Below are positions 17,016 through 27,092 of a DNA stretch of 64,000 nt, one piece after another. Below the pieces are notes generated by a model. The model did no database searches. It saw only the letters and a list, made by a program, of their open reading frames with translations, and was not told where the DNA came from. Location: the NCBI RefSeq assembly GCF_029109325.1, contig NZ_JAQKQJ010000010.1, positions 1,240,001-1,304,000 on the forward strand, given 5' to 3'. Within the stretch, counting starts at the first letter, position 1; each line of letters opens with the position of its first letter. Source of the stretch: Nodosilinea sp. PGN35. GTDB lineage: Bacteria > Cyanobacteriota > Cyanobacteriia > Phormidesmidales > Phormidesmidaceae. The translations under genes and the position numbers were made by a program.

Positions 17016-19193
17016 ATGGTTTCTCCATTTATTAAGCGCTATCTGTTGGCCCTAGACCGCTACAAGTGGCCCAGTCTGGCCACCCTGCTGGGCATTTTGG
17101 GCATTTCGGCGGTGGTGGCCGTGCAGCCGCCGCCGCCGCCGCTGTACCGGGCCGAGGGAGTTCTAGTGCAGAATGCGCCCGTGGTAGCCCTGACCGCCAC
17201 CGGTACTGAGGTGCAGCAGCGGGGCCAGGGCATTATTTCGGAGGATTTTTTGCTGGCCGACGTGCTGCTCCAGCAGGTCTCCCAGGAGCTGGAGCGGCGG
17301 GGGGGTTCAATGGATCCTGAAACTCTGCGCTACCGCACCACGGTCAGGCTGGAGGGGGAAGAAAATGTGGTGCAGCGGGTCACCGTCACCTTTCGCGGGG
17401 CCGACGAAGAGCAGGCTCAGCTGGCCCTCAGTTTGATGTTTGAGGCCATGGTAGAACTCAGCCGCGTCACCAACCGGGCGCGGACTCGAGCCATTGTGAC
17501 CGCCTTAGACGAACGCCTGCCCGCCGTGGAGGCCGATCTCCGCGCTGCCGAACAGGCCCTTGAGGCCTACGATCGCACCGAAGGCCCGGCTATTCAGGCC
17601 GCCCTTGACGGCAGTCTGCTGGGGGCAATTTCGGGCGGGCAGCAGCAGCAGCGCCAGAACCAGATCGCCCTGGCGGGGCTCGACTCTCAAATCCAGAGCC
17701 TGCAACAGCAGCTGGGGCTGACGCCGGGGCAGGCGTTCACGGCCTCGGCCCTGAGCGCCGACCCAATTATTGCCCAGCTGCGATCGCAGATCTTAGAGAG
17801 CGAAACCCAGCTCAAGCTGCTGTCGGCCAGCCTGCGGGAGTCGCATCCCACCATTCAAGACCTGCGCCAAAATCTGGCCGCCTACAATGCCCTGCTGGCC
17901 GAGCGCGCCCAGGAGGTGATCGGGGGCCAAGACCTGGCCGCCCTGCCCAGTGTCAGCGAAGTGCGCCAAAATAGCGCCCTCGACCCGGCCCGCGCCGCCC
18001 TAGCCAATCAGCTGGTGGCCCTCAGTGCTCAGCGGGCCGCCCTGGCCAGCCAGCAGCAGGTGCTCAGCCAGAGCGACGGCCAGCTGCGGCAGCAGTACTC
18101 CAGCCTGCCCAACAAGCAGCTAGAGCGCAACCGTCTGGCCCAGCAGGTGGCCCTCAACCAGGCCCTCTACGATCAAATTCAGGCCAAACGCATCGACGCT
18201 GAAGCCGCCGAGGCCGAAACCGCCAGCAGTCTCACCGTGGCCCAGCCGCCCACCACGACGATCCAGGTCGATCCGCCCACCAGCCCCATCGCCGTGATGG
18301 CCGTGGGCGGTCTGCTGGGCATTGTTGCCGCCGGGGCCGTGGCCTTTTTGCTCGATCTGCTCGACAGCACGGCCCGCACCCCCGAAGATCTTCAGGGCAT
18401 TCTCACCGATCAGGAGGTACCGGTGCTGGGGGTAGTTCCGGCGCTAGCCGCCACCTCTGCCCAGGGCTGGCCGATTCTCTACCAGCCCCAGACCCCCGAC
18501 CTCGAGATCTACGAGCGCCTGCGCAGCGGCCTGCGGCGGGTGGGCAGCCTGTCTGAGGCTGGGGTACCCCCTCGGGTGGTGCTTGTGGTCAGCAGCCGGT
18601 CGGGGGAAGGCAAAACCACCAGCGCTTTTAACCTAGGCATTGCCGCCGCCCGCGCCGGACGCCGCACCCTGATTGTCGAAGCCGATCTGCGCCAGCCCTC
18701 CTGCGGCCACTGGCTGGGGGTCAAGCCCGACCCAGCGGCGCTGGCTGAACCGCTGCACTACTACGCCGGACGGCAGCGATCGCCCATTCAGCTTGCCCCC
18801 TGGGTCGAGAATCTGTACCTGGCCTCCAGCCCCGGCCCCCAGCCTCACCCGGCGGCAATTTTGGAGTCGAGCGAGATGGGGCAGTTTTTAACCGATGCCC
18901 GCGCTCGCTTTGACCTAGTGCTGATCGACGCGCCGCCCCTGGGCTACAGCAACGACGCCCTGCTCCTCGGGGCCGCCAGCGACGGGCTGCTGCTGGTGAC
19001 CCGCCCCGGCTACACCGACAAAGCGGTGCTCGAGGCCCTGTTAGAGCAGCTCTTAGAAAACGAAGATCTGCCGCTGCTAGGGGCGATCGTCAACGCCAGC
19101 GATCGCACCGCACCGCCGCCGACTGCCGTCCCCGCCGCCGCCGCCGTCGCCGCCGCCAATCCTCAGCCTCTGATTCGCTCCATAGACTTTTAG
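17016..19193 (+). CDS. Polysaccharide co-polymerase / BY-kinase-like protein (Wzc type)
   Basis: Controls polymer assembly and length at the inner membrane. Seen in 725 residues: TM1 at about 15-35, a Wzz-like periplasmic part with a long Gln-rich coiled coil (about 165-390), TM2 at about 420-445, then a cytosolic P-loop kinase domain with Walker A SRSGEGKTTS (about 528), Walker A' LIVEADLRQP (about 552) and Walker B LVLIDAPP (about 634). The C-terminal tail is Ala/Pro-rich and has no Tyr cluster, unlike autophosphorylating Wzc. It forms an operon with the Wza-like gene. Confidence 0.9.
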   Translation: MVSPFIKRYLLALDRYKWPSLATLLGILGISAVVAVQPPPPPLYRAEGVLVQNAPVVALTATGTEVQQRGQGIISEDFLLADVLLQQVSQELERRGGSMDPETLRYRTTVRLEGEENVVQRVTVTFRGADEEQAQLALSLMFEAMVELSRVTNRARTRAIVTALDERLPAVEADLRAAEQALEAYDRTEGPAIQAALDGSLLGAISGGQQQQRQNQIALAGLDSQIQSLQQQLGLTPGQAFTASALSADPIIAQLRSQILESETQLKLLSASLRESHPTIQDLRQNLAAYNALLAERAQEVIGGQDLAALPSVSEVRQNSALDPARAALANQLVALSAQRAALASQQQVLSQSDGQLRQQYSSLPNKQLERNRLAQQVALNQALYDQIQAKRIDAEAAEAETASSLTVAQPPTTTIQVDPPTSPIAVMAVGGLLGIVAAGAVAFLLDLLDSTARTPEDLQGILTDQEVPVLGVVPALAATSAQGWPILYQPQTPDLEIYERLRSGLRRVGSLSEAGVPPRVVLVVSSRSGEGKTTSAFNLGIAAARAGRRTLIVEADLRQPSCGHWLGVKPDPAALAEPLHYYAGRQRSPIQLAPWVENLYLASSPGPQPHPAAILESSEMGQFLTDARARFDLVLIDAPPLGYSNDALLLGAASDGLLLVTRPGYTDKAVLEALLEQLLENEDLPLLGAIVNASDRTAPPPTAVPAAAAVAAANPQPLIRSIDF

Positions 19194-19255
19194 CGAGGAG
19201 GCCCATAGGGTAGGATCGTAGGCTGTAGCCTCTAGGAACGCCGAGGAGCGATCGC

Positions 19256-19966
19256 TTGCCTACCCTGGGAGTCAACATCGACCACATTGCCACGATTCGC
19301 CAGGCTCGCCGCACCGTTGAGCCCGACCCCGTGGCCGCCGCCGTGCTGGCTGAATTAGCTGGGGCCGACGGCATCACCGTGCACCTGCGCGAAGACCGCC
19401 GCCACATGCAGGACCGCGACGTGCGCCTGCTGCGGCAGACCGTACGCACCCACCTGAACCTGGAGATGGCCGCCACCGACGAAATGGTGGCGATCGCCCT
19501 CGAGGTCAAACCCGACTACGTCACCCTGGTGCCCGAGCGGCGCGAAGAAGTGACCACCGAAGGCGGGCTCGATGTGGCCGGTCAGCTCGAGCGGATGAAA
19601 TCCGTCGTTCATACCCTCCAGAGCGCAGGCATTCCCGTCAGCCTGTTCATCGACGCCGCCCCCGACCAGATTGAGGCCTCAGCCCAGGTCGGTGCCCAGT
19701 TCATCGAGCTGCACACCGGCCCCTACGCCGAGGCCAAGGCCGAGGCCGACCTGCACCGCGAACTCGACATTCTCGCTCAGGGTACCGCCCAGGCTCTAGC
19801 CCTCGGCCTGCGGGTCAACGCCGGCCACGGCCTCACCTACTGGAACACCACCCCCGTCGCCCGCATCCCCGGCATGGAAGAGCTGAACATTGGCCACAGC
19901 ATTGTCAGCCGCGCGGTGCTTGTCGGCCTAGAGCGCGCCGTCCGCGAGATGAAAGCGCTGATTTGA
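19256..19966 (+). CDS. pdxJ: Pyridoxine 5'-phosphate synthase
   Basis: Condenses 1-deoxyxylulose 5-phosphate with 3-amino-1-hydroxyacetone phosphate to pyridoxine 5'-phosphate (vitamin B6). The 236-residue TIM barrel has the PdxJ start [25 protein letters not shown], the catalytic Glu region [15 protein letters not shown] and [15 protein letters not shown]. The start is TTG at 19256, 7 nt behind a GAGGAG ribosome-binding site; no ATG fits. The gene follows the Wzc-like gene but is functionally unrelated. Confidence 0.96.
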   Translation: MPTLGVNIDHIATIRQARRTVEPDPVAAAVLAELAGADGITVHLREDRRHMQDRDVRLLRQTVRTHLNLEMAATDEMVAIALEVKPDYVTLVPERREEVTTEGGLDVAGQLERMKSVVHTLQSAGIPVSLFIDAAPDQIEASAQVGAQFIELHTGPYAEAKAEADLHRELDILAQGTAQALALGLRVNAGHGLTYWNTTPVARIPGMEELNIGHSIVSRAVLVGLERAVREMKALI

Positions 19967-19974
19967 GGGATGAG

Positions 19975-20081
19975 GGGTATAGGGTTTAAGGTCTAAGGTT
20001 TAGGGTCTAAGGCCAAACCCAAAACCCTGCACCTAAAACCTGAAACCCTGCACCCTGCACCTAAAACCCTACACCCCAAAG
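19975..20081. repeat. Low-complexity hairpin of TAGGGTTTAAGG / CCTAAAACCCT units
   Basis: The left half carries GGGTTTAAGG-like units, the right half AACCCTGCACCTAAAACC-like units, so the two halves pair imperfectly over about 45 bp. It is located between pdxJ and ycf54; it could terminate pdxJ transcripts. Confidence 0.6.
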
Positions 20082-20091
20082 GAGATTCCCC

Positions 20092-20424
20092 ATGACCAAC
20101 TACTACTACGCCGTTGCCAGCCAAAAGTTTCTGCTCGAAGAAGAGCCCCTCGACGAATGCCTCAAGGAGCGTCGCCGCTACTACCAGGAGCAGGAGCAGG
20201 AGGTGAATTTTTGGCTGGTCAAGTCTCCGGCTTTTCTCGAGGCTCCAGAACTGGCCAGCGTCAAGGCCAGCTGCCCTCAGCCTGCGGTGGCGCTGGTATC
20301 CACCAGCAAGCAGTTTATTACCTGGGTCAAACTGCGGTTTGAGTACGTGGGCACGGGCGAGTTTGAAGCGCCTTCGGCCTCGATTCCCGATCCCCTCGCC
20401 TCCCTAGAGCCCGTAGCGTCCTAG
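20092..20424 (+). CDS. ycf54: Ycf54, Mg-protoporphyrin IX monomethyl ester cyclase partner
   Basis: Needed for assembly or stability of the oxidative cyclase that forms ring E of chlorophyll. The 110 residues match the cyanobacterial family from end to end: TNYYYAVASQKFLLEEEPL at the start, FWLVKSPAFLEAPELA in the middle and SIPDPLASLEP at the end. The ATG lies 6 nt behind AAAGGAGA. It is monocistronic as far as the sequence shows. Confidence 0.95.
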   Translation: MTNYYYAVASQKFLLEEEPLDECLKERRRYYQEQEQEVNFWLVKSPAFLEAPELASVKASCPQPAVALVSTSKQFITWVKLRFEYVGTGEFEAPSASIPDPLASLEPVAS

Positions 20425-20525
20425 GATAAGACCGGGCGCAATTGGGATCAAAACCTGGAATCTCTGCCCCGCGATCGCCGCTTTAGGCTAGAATCGCTGG
20501 CAGATTATGGCGGTAGTAAAGAGCA

Positions 20526-21320
20526 ATGGTAAAGGGTTTGAAACGGAGCAGCAGGGCACAAGGATCGCTGAGTTGGATGACGCTGCCCCGCGCGGGCAGC
20601 TTTGCCCTGGGGTTACTGCTTGCGCCGCTGGCTGGGGTTTGGACTGCTGCCCAGGCCCAGTTTCCCCCCTGTCCACCCCCGGCGGCTAACGAGTACCTGC
20701 TGCTGGTGCGCAGCAGCACCGAGGCCGAGCGCACCCGGGTACAAAACCTGCTGCCCTCTAACAGCACGGTTCTGGTCTGCGATTACCTCAACGACACCGT
20801 TGTGCGGGCGGGCGGCTTTACCAACCTAGAGAACGCCAACGCCTGGGCCCAGTACATGACTGAGGTAGAGGGCTTTCAGGCTTTTGTGGCCCGTCCGGCG
20901 GCCACCGCCACCCAGCCTACACCGCCCACCGGAGGTACGACTCCGCCCGCCAACGGTGCGACCCCCGCCAACGGTGCGACCCCCGCCAATGGGGCAACCC
21001 CGCCCGCCACTGGAACCCCAGCGACAACCCAGTCAGCGCCCACGGCCTACGCCCCCCAGCCCTTGGGCACCGGGTTTGCGGTGCTGGTCGATTACCAGTA
21101 CCAGCCAGAGTCGGCGATCGCCATTCAGCGCCAGGTTGGCCAGGCCGTGGGCTTAGCGGTGCACCGCCAGCGCTCCTACCTACTCATCGCCCACAGCCCC
21201 AACGTAGACGGGGCTGCCTCCACCCTGGCGGTGCTCACCAGCCTCAACATCCCTGGCTTCATTGTCGATAGTCAGGAAGTGGTGATGCTGACCCCAGCGG
21301 TAGCCCTCACCGCTCCCTAG
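20526..21320 (+). CDS. Secreted protein with two SPOR-like halves and an NGATPA repeat linker
   Basis: Function not recognised. Seen in 264 residues: a signal peptide ending AAQAQ, a first compact unit (about 57-122; YLLLVRSSTEAERTRVQNLL and later GFQAFVARP), a Pro/Thr/Ala linker containing three NGATPA repeats (about 143-160) and a second unit of similar layout (about 178-260; FAVLVDYQYQPESAIAIQRQ and later FIVDSQEVVML). The strand-helix-helix-strand pattern with paired residues resembles SPOR peptidoglycan-binding folds; this is inference. ATG at 20577 is an alternative start closer to the signal peptide. Confidence 0.75.
   Translation: MVKGLKRSSRAQGSLSWMTLPRAGSFALGLLLAPLAGVWTAAQAQFPPCPPPAANEYLLLVRSSTEAERTRVQNLLPSNSTVLVCDYLNDTVVRAGGFTNLENANAWAQYMTEVEGFQAFVARPAATATQPTPPTGGTTPPANGATPANGATPANGATPPATGTPATTQSAPTAYAPQPLGTGFAVLVDYQYQPESAIAIQRQVGQAVGLAVHRQRSYLLIAHSPNVDGAASTLAVLTSLNIPGFIVDSQEVVMLTPAVALTAP
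20952..21005 (+). repeat. 18-bp coding minisatellite (three units)
   Basis: Units 20952-20969 and 20970-20987 are identical (AACGGTGCGACCCCCGCC); 20988-21005 differs mainly in synonymous positions. Each encodes NGATP plus Ala or Pro in the linker of the secreted protein. Confidence 0.9.
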
Positions 21321-21474
21321 GGGTTGCCCCTAGAAGCGTAGCTAGCGCCAGTAGTCAGGGGTTGCGTGGCTGTGTTTGCAAAGCATCCCCAGTGAAGGAC
21401 GGCGGCCACGGCTTAATCCATGCAGGGATTTTTTCAGTCTTCGTTATTCTGTTTTCGTTTTTTTGCTACGTAGC

Positions 21475-21942
21475 TCAATAGGCTGGAGCCGCCAGGCAGG
21501 AGATCATCGCGCCGAGAATCGATCCGGCAATCACCTGAAACGGAGTGTGGCCCAGCAGCTCTTTGAGGCGGTCTTCTCGAATTTCGGGTTTTTCCTGAAA
21601 TAGCTCGTCAATGATTTGGTTGAGCACCTTGGCCTGCTTGCCCGCCGCCTGCCGCACCCCCGCTGCGTCGTACATGACGATCACCGAGAATACAGCGGTG
21701 GCGGCAAAGATGGGGCTTGACCAGCCCAGGGTTTGACCAATGCCACCGGTCAGGGCCGTCACCAGGGCGGAGTGGGCACTGGGCATGCCGCCGGTTTCTA
21801 CCATCACCCGCAGGTTGAGCTTGCGGTGGCGCACCAGCTCGATAATAGCCTTGAGGCCCTGGGCCGTGAAGCAGGCAATCAGAGCTACCACAAGCACATG
21901 GTTGTTGAAGATGTCGCTGAAACTATCCATCGGCGCAGGCAA
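21475..21942 (-). CDS. Divergent PAP2 family membrane protein (DUF212)
   Basis: Small integral membrane protein of 155 residues related to acid phosphatase/vanadium haloperoxidases. Seen: TM helix at about 15-35, the motif ETGGMPSAHSALVTALTGGIG (Ser-His pair of the PAP2 core), further TM helices near 75-95 and 135-153, and YDAAGVRQAAGKQAKVLN, a family hallmark. The substrate is unknown; a lipid phosphate is possible. It is 20 nt downstream of crtE on the same strand, so an isoprenyl-phosphate link is conceivable. Confidence 0.88.
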   Translation of the reverse strand: MPAPMDSFSDIFNNHVLVVALIACFTAQGLKAIIELVRHRKLNLRVMVETGGMPSAHSALVTALTGGIGQTLGWSSPIFAATAVFSVIVMYDAAGVRQAAGKQAKVLNQIIDELFQEKPEIREDRLKELLGHTPFQVIAGSILGAMISCLAAPAY

Positions 21943-21962
21943 ACCCCAATAGGTACGGGTGA

Positions 21963-23809
<1,847 letters not shown>

Positions 23810-23958
23810 GGCTGGGTGCGCTAACCTGGATCTCGGACACAATCGCGGTTGAACCCAGGGCCAGCGTGGTGCGGCTAGGGGCTCAACGTCTTTTCAGTGT
23901 CTCAGATTTTGCTCCTCTGGCAGCCTGCGATCGCCCCTTTGCGCCCTAAAAAGCTCCT

Positions 23959-24387
23959 ATGAACGATTTAAAGCGTCGGTTTACCCACTGCGGAGTAGTT
24001 GGTCTAGCCCTGGTGGCGGTCACCAGCTGCGGAGCCAGCGTCGATGCTACGGTGGGCTATTCGCTGCGCGATCGCCTCAGCACCTGGCCCGGCCTCGCCT
24101 GGCTCGACCCCGTCACACCCATCGGAGAGGCGGGCCAAAGCCGCCGGGATACGGTCTATCTGGCGGGCACCGTAGGTCGCCATCTGCCCCTGGTGGGTCA
24201 GGGCCTGTACGAACTCAGCGACGACTCGGGCTCAATCTGGGTGCTCAGCGCCGCTGCGCCCCCGCCAACGGGTGCTCCGCTCACCCTGCGGGCCGTCATT
24301 CAGTACGAGCAAATTTTGCTGAGCGGCCAGGACATTGGCGAGTACTACGCTGAAGAATTAGAGCGCCTGCCCCAGGAATCTCCATGA
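23959..24387 (+). CDS. Small lipoprotein of unknown function
   Basis: A 142-residue protein with a type II signal (positively charged start, hydrophobic core, VTSC with Cys24), so anchored in a membrane facing the periplasm or lumen. The mature part has the strand-rich pattern of an OB-like fold (VYLAGTVGRHLPLVGQGLYE, SGSIWVLSAA, LTLRAVIQYE). It lies 116 nt upstream of psbU on the same strand but psbU seems to have its own promoter. No family name can be assigned. Confidence 0.72.
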   Translation: MNDLKRRFTHCGVVGLALVAVTSCGASVDATVGYSLRDRLSTWPGLAWLDPVTPIGEAGQSRRDTVYLAGTVGRHLPLVGQGLYELSDDSGSIWVLSAAAPPPTGAPLTLRAVIQYEQILLSGQDIGEYYAEELERLPQESP

Positions 24388-24466
24388 CGGTTTACCGTAA
24401 CGGCCCGCCAGCGTTCTTTCTCCGTTGTAGGGGCCTGGAAAATGGTAGTCTCTTAGAAATGCTGTG

Positions 24467-24472
24467 TATAGT
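24467..24472 (+). promoter_or_regulatory. Possible -10 box of psbU
   Basis: TATAGT 32 nt upstream of the psbU ATG; no convincing -35 hexamer at 17 nt. The ribosome-binding site AGGAGAGG lies between the box and the ATG. Confidence 0.35.
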
Positions 24473-24503
24473 CATTCACACTGGTAGGAGAGGATTAGGG
24501 TAA

Positions 24504-24944
24504 ATGAAACAACTGGTTGGCCTACTCGTTGCGCTGGCAGTGCTATTTGGCTGGGTAAGCAGCCCCGCTGTGGCGCAGCCCATCTCTGGGCCCATCTTTG
24601 GGGCAGACCTTTTGAGCGCCCCCCTTGAGGCCACGGCCTGGCTGGCAGAGGCACCGCAGAATGCGGTAGATGCCAAGCTCAAGACAGAATACGGGGCTAA
24701 ATTAGACCTCAACAACGCCAACGTACAGGGCTTTAGAAAGTTTCCTGGGCTGTACCCCACCCTGGCGCGCAAGATTCTGATCAATGCTCCCTACGAGAGC
24801 GTTGACGATGTGCTCGACCTGCCGGGTTTGAGCGAGCAGCAGCTGGATATTCTGCGCAAGAACCTGGATAACTTTACGGTTACCGTGCCCGACTCGGCCT
24901 TTGTGGAAGGCGGCGATCGCTTTAATAACGGCGTCTATAAGTAG
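24504..24944 (+). CDS. psbU: Photosystem II extrinsic protein PsbU (12 kDa)
   Basis: Lumenal subunit that stabilises the oxygen-evolving Mn cluster in cyanobacterial photosystem II. The 146-residue precursor has a Tat/Sec-type hydrophobic leader ending SSPAVAQ; a double helix-hairpin-helix fold follows ([20 protein letters not shown], then [15 protein letters not shown]) and the conserved tail [11 protein letters not shown] strong terminator follows directly. Confidence 0.96.
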   Translation: MKQLVGLLVALAVLFGWVSSPAVAQPISGPIFGADLLSAPLEATAWLAEAPQNAVDAKLKTEYGAKLDLNNANVQGFRKFPGLYPTLARKILINAPYESVDDVLDLPGLSEQQLDILRKNLDNFTVTVPDSAFVEGGDRFNNGVYK

Positions 24945-24987
24945 ACAGCGGGCCATCCCCTGTTCGGCTGCGCTGTCCCATGTAGAA

Positions 24988-25039
24988 CCCTGGTTGGTCA
25001 GGTTGGCTAGACGCCAACATTGGTTGACCAGGGTTTTTT
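24988..25039 (+). terminator. Rho-independent terminator of psbU
   Basis: The outer stem CCCTGGT/ACCAGGG and the inner stem GTTGGC/GCCAAC are followed by TTTTTT. It argues that the nadB start lies after 25039. Confidence 0.85.
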
Positions 25040-25076
25040 AGCACCCTACTGTTGGTATTACTCTCGGGAGTCGTCT

Positions 25077-26774
25077 TTGACCCAGTCTGATCTATCCTCC
25101 CTTGCGTCACCCCAGGGCAACTCCTTTGACGTGCTGGTAATTGGGGGCGGCGCAGCCGGGCTCTACGCGGCGCTGTCGATTCCGCCCCGGTGGCGCATTG
25201 GCCTGGTGACCAAAGACACCCTGTCAATTTCCGCCAGCGACTGGGCCCAGGGGGGCATCGCCGCCGCCATCGGCGTTGACGATGCGGTTTCGCTCCATGT
25301 AGCCGATACCCTGGTGGCCGGAGCCGGGCTGTGCGATGCCCCGGCGGTGGAGCACCTGGCCAGCAAGGCCGCCCCCTGCATCCAGCGCCTGGTGGAGCTG
25401 GGGGTGGCCTTCGATCGCACCGAGGGCCAGCTGGCCATGACCCTGGAGGCGGCCCACTCCCGCCGCCGCGTGCTCCACGCTGCCGACACTACCGGAAGGG
25501 CGATCGTGTCGATTTTGGCCGAGGCGGTGCTCCAGCGGCCCAATATAACAGTGCTTGAAAGTGCCTTTGCCCTCGACCTGTGGATGGCAGAAGGCCGCTG
25601 CCGGGGGGCGCTGGTGGCCCACAGGCAGCGGCTTCAGTGGCTCTCGGCCCAGGCCACGGTGCTGGCCACGGGCGGCGGCGGTCAGGTCTACGCCCAGACC
25701 ACCAACCCCGCCGCCAGCACGGGCGATGGCGTGGCCATGGCCTGGCGGGCTGGGGCCCAGCTGCGGGATTTAGAATTTGTCCAGTTTCACCCCACCTCCC
25801 TGGCGGAGCCGGGGGCACCGCCCTTCTTAATCAGCGAGGCGGTGCGGGGGGAAGGCGCACACCTGGTCGATCGCCAGGGCTACCGCTTTGCCTTCGACTA
25901 CCACCCCGACGGCGAGCTGGCCCCGCGCGACGTGGTCAGCCGCGCCATCTTTCACCACCTGCAAAAGACCGGCGACAGCCGCGTGTGGCTCGACATGCGG
26001 CCTATACCGCCCGATCGCTTGCAGTACCGGTTCCCCAATATTTTGCGGGTGTGCCGCACCTGGGGCATTGACCCGCTCACCGACCCCGTGCCGGTTTCCC
26101 CCGCCGCCCACTACTGGATGGGCGGCATCACGACGGATCTGAGCAGCCAAACCACAATTCCGGGCCTCTACGCCGTGGGCGAAAACGCCAGTACCGGCGT
26201 CCATGGGGCCAACCGTTTGGCCAGCAATTCCCTACTGGAATGTCTGGTCTACGGCGCTGAGCTGGCCAAACTGCCCTTAAAATCCGGGAAAAGTGGGGAT
26301 CAACAGACTTTGACGGGGGAGGCTTCAGCCCTGGATGAGGCGACCCTACCCTGGCCGCAGAACACCGCCGTAGACGCACTGGCAACGATTCATCAACAGC
26401 GCGAGCAGCTGACCCAGCTGATGTGGGACGCGGCTGCTATCAGCCGTGAGCAGGGGCGGCTGGAGGGGGCGATCGCCGATCTCAGCCAGTGGCGCACCGA
26501 TTGGCAACAGCATCCGTGGCAGTCCCTCCACCAGCTGTCGCCCGGTCAGACCTACGCCCTGCCCGACACCCTTGACTGGCCGCTGGTACGGGCCTGGGGC
26601 GAACTGGGCAATCTCTACGACATCGCCTGGCTGATTCTCACCAGCGCCGCCTTTCGCACCGAGAGCCGGGGCGGCCACTTTCGCCAAGACTACCCCCAGC
26701 CCAGCCCCCGATGGCAGGTGCATACGGTGGTGGAGGGCGATCGCTGGGAGCAGTCGCCGCCCGTAGAGGAATAG
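25077..26774 (+). CDS. nadB: L-aspartate oxidase
   Basis: Oxidises L-aspartate to iminoaspartate, the first step of NAD synthesis; FAD enzyme. Seen: N-terminal dinucleotide motif VLVIGGGAAGLYAAL, SDWAQGGIAAAIG, ATGGGGQVYAQTTNP, the substrate-loop FQFHPT-like segment (FVQFHPTSLA) and GVHGANRLASNSLLECLVYG near residue 390, then a helical C-terminal domain. The chosen start is TTG at 25077, just after CGGGAG and after the psbU terminator; the frame is open from TTG at 25020, but that codon lies inside the terminator. No ATG is available near the N-terminus. Confidence 0.92.
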   Translation: MTQSDLSSLASPQGNSFDVLVIGGGAAGLYAALSIPPRWRIGLVTKDTLSISASDWAQGGIAAAIGVDDAVSLHVADTLVAGAGLCDAPAVEHLASKAAPCIQRLVELGVAFDRTEGQLAMTLEAAHSRRRVLHAADTTGRAIVSILAEAVLQRPNITVLESAFALDLWMAEGRCRGALVAHRQRLQWLSAQATVLATGGGGQVYAQTTNPAASTGDGVAMAWRAGAQLRDLEFVQFHPTSLAEPGAPPFLISEAVRGEGAHLVDRQGYRFAFDYHPDGELAPRDVVSRAIFHHLQKTGDSRVWLDMRPIPPDRLQYRFPNILRVCRTWGIDPLTDPVPVSPAAHYWMGGITTDLSSQTTIPGLYAVGENASTGVHGANRLASNSLLECLVYGAELAKLPLKSGKSGDQQTLTGEASALDEATLPWPQNTAVDALATIHQQREQLTQLMWDAAAISREQGRLEGAIADLSQWRTDWQQHPWQSLHQLSPGQTYALPDTLDWPLVRAWGELGNLYDIAWLILTSAAFRTESRGGHFRQDYPQPSPRWQVHTVVEGDRWEQSPPVEE

Positions 26775-26788
26775 ACGGGGGCCGTCAG

Positions 26789-26883
26789 TTTTGAGTGCTT
26801 AGTTTTGTTCGCGAAGCGTCTCCGAAGGAGAAATTTTGAATTCCTGGAGTACAAAAGGCATTCAAAACTCAAAATTCAAAACT
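26789..26883. repeat. TTTTGAG-type hairpin carrying a nested GTCTCCGAAGGAGA element
   Basis: The arms (AGTTTTGAGTGCTTAGTTTT and TTCAAAACTCAAAATTCAAA) belong to the same family as 1516-1590. The left arm is interrupted by TTCGCGAAGCGTCTCCGAAG and GAGA, a small palindromic repeat known widely from cyanobacteria. Confidence 0.7.
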
Positions 26884-26944
26884 TATAGCTATGGCCAGTC
26901 TGCTTGAGACAGCTTCCCTTTGAACGTTCAAACGTTTTCAAGGT
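26884..26944 (+). repeat. Dispersed TATAGC/GAACGTTC element, copy C (left part)
   Basis: TATAGCTATGGCCAGTCTGC, TTGAGACAGCTTCCCTTT, then GAACGTTCAAACG and TTTTCAAGG. It is truncated on its right side and abuts copy D directly. Confidence 0.8.
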
Positions 26945-27048
26945 TATAGCTATGGCCAGGTTGTTTGAGACAGCTTCCCTATGAACGTTCAAACGTTTGA
27001 ACGTTTTCAAGGTTACTCGACGTCCTAACCGCTGTGACTACGGCTATA
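26945..27048 (+). repeat. Dispersed TATAGC/GAACGTTC element, copy D (complete, 104 bp)
   Basis: Starts TATAGCTATGGCCAGG, has the central palindrome GAACGTTCAAACGTTTGAAC, and ends GTGACTACGGCTATA. The reverse complement of the end (TATAGCCGTAGTCAC) matches the start imperfectly over about 28 bp, giving terminal inverted repeats. Confidence 0.85.
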
Positions 27049-27092
27049 AAACTCAAAGCTAGCGGAGCCTCCTGTCTCTAACTACGGCTCAA

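Larger units (their letters stand above)
26775..27092. other. 318-bp intergenic region filled with repeats
   Basis: Between the convergent stops of nadB and the DUF2227 gene: an AT-rich TTTTGAG-type hairpin with an inserted CTCCGAAGGAG motif (26789-26883) followed by two units of the TATAGC/GAACGTTC element (26884-27048). No gene. Confidence 0.8.

Noticed and set aside
25020..25076. TTG at 25020 as nadB start
   Set aside because: It lies within the psbU terminator stem; TTG at 25077 behind CGGGAG fits better.
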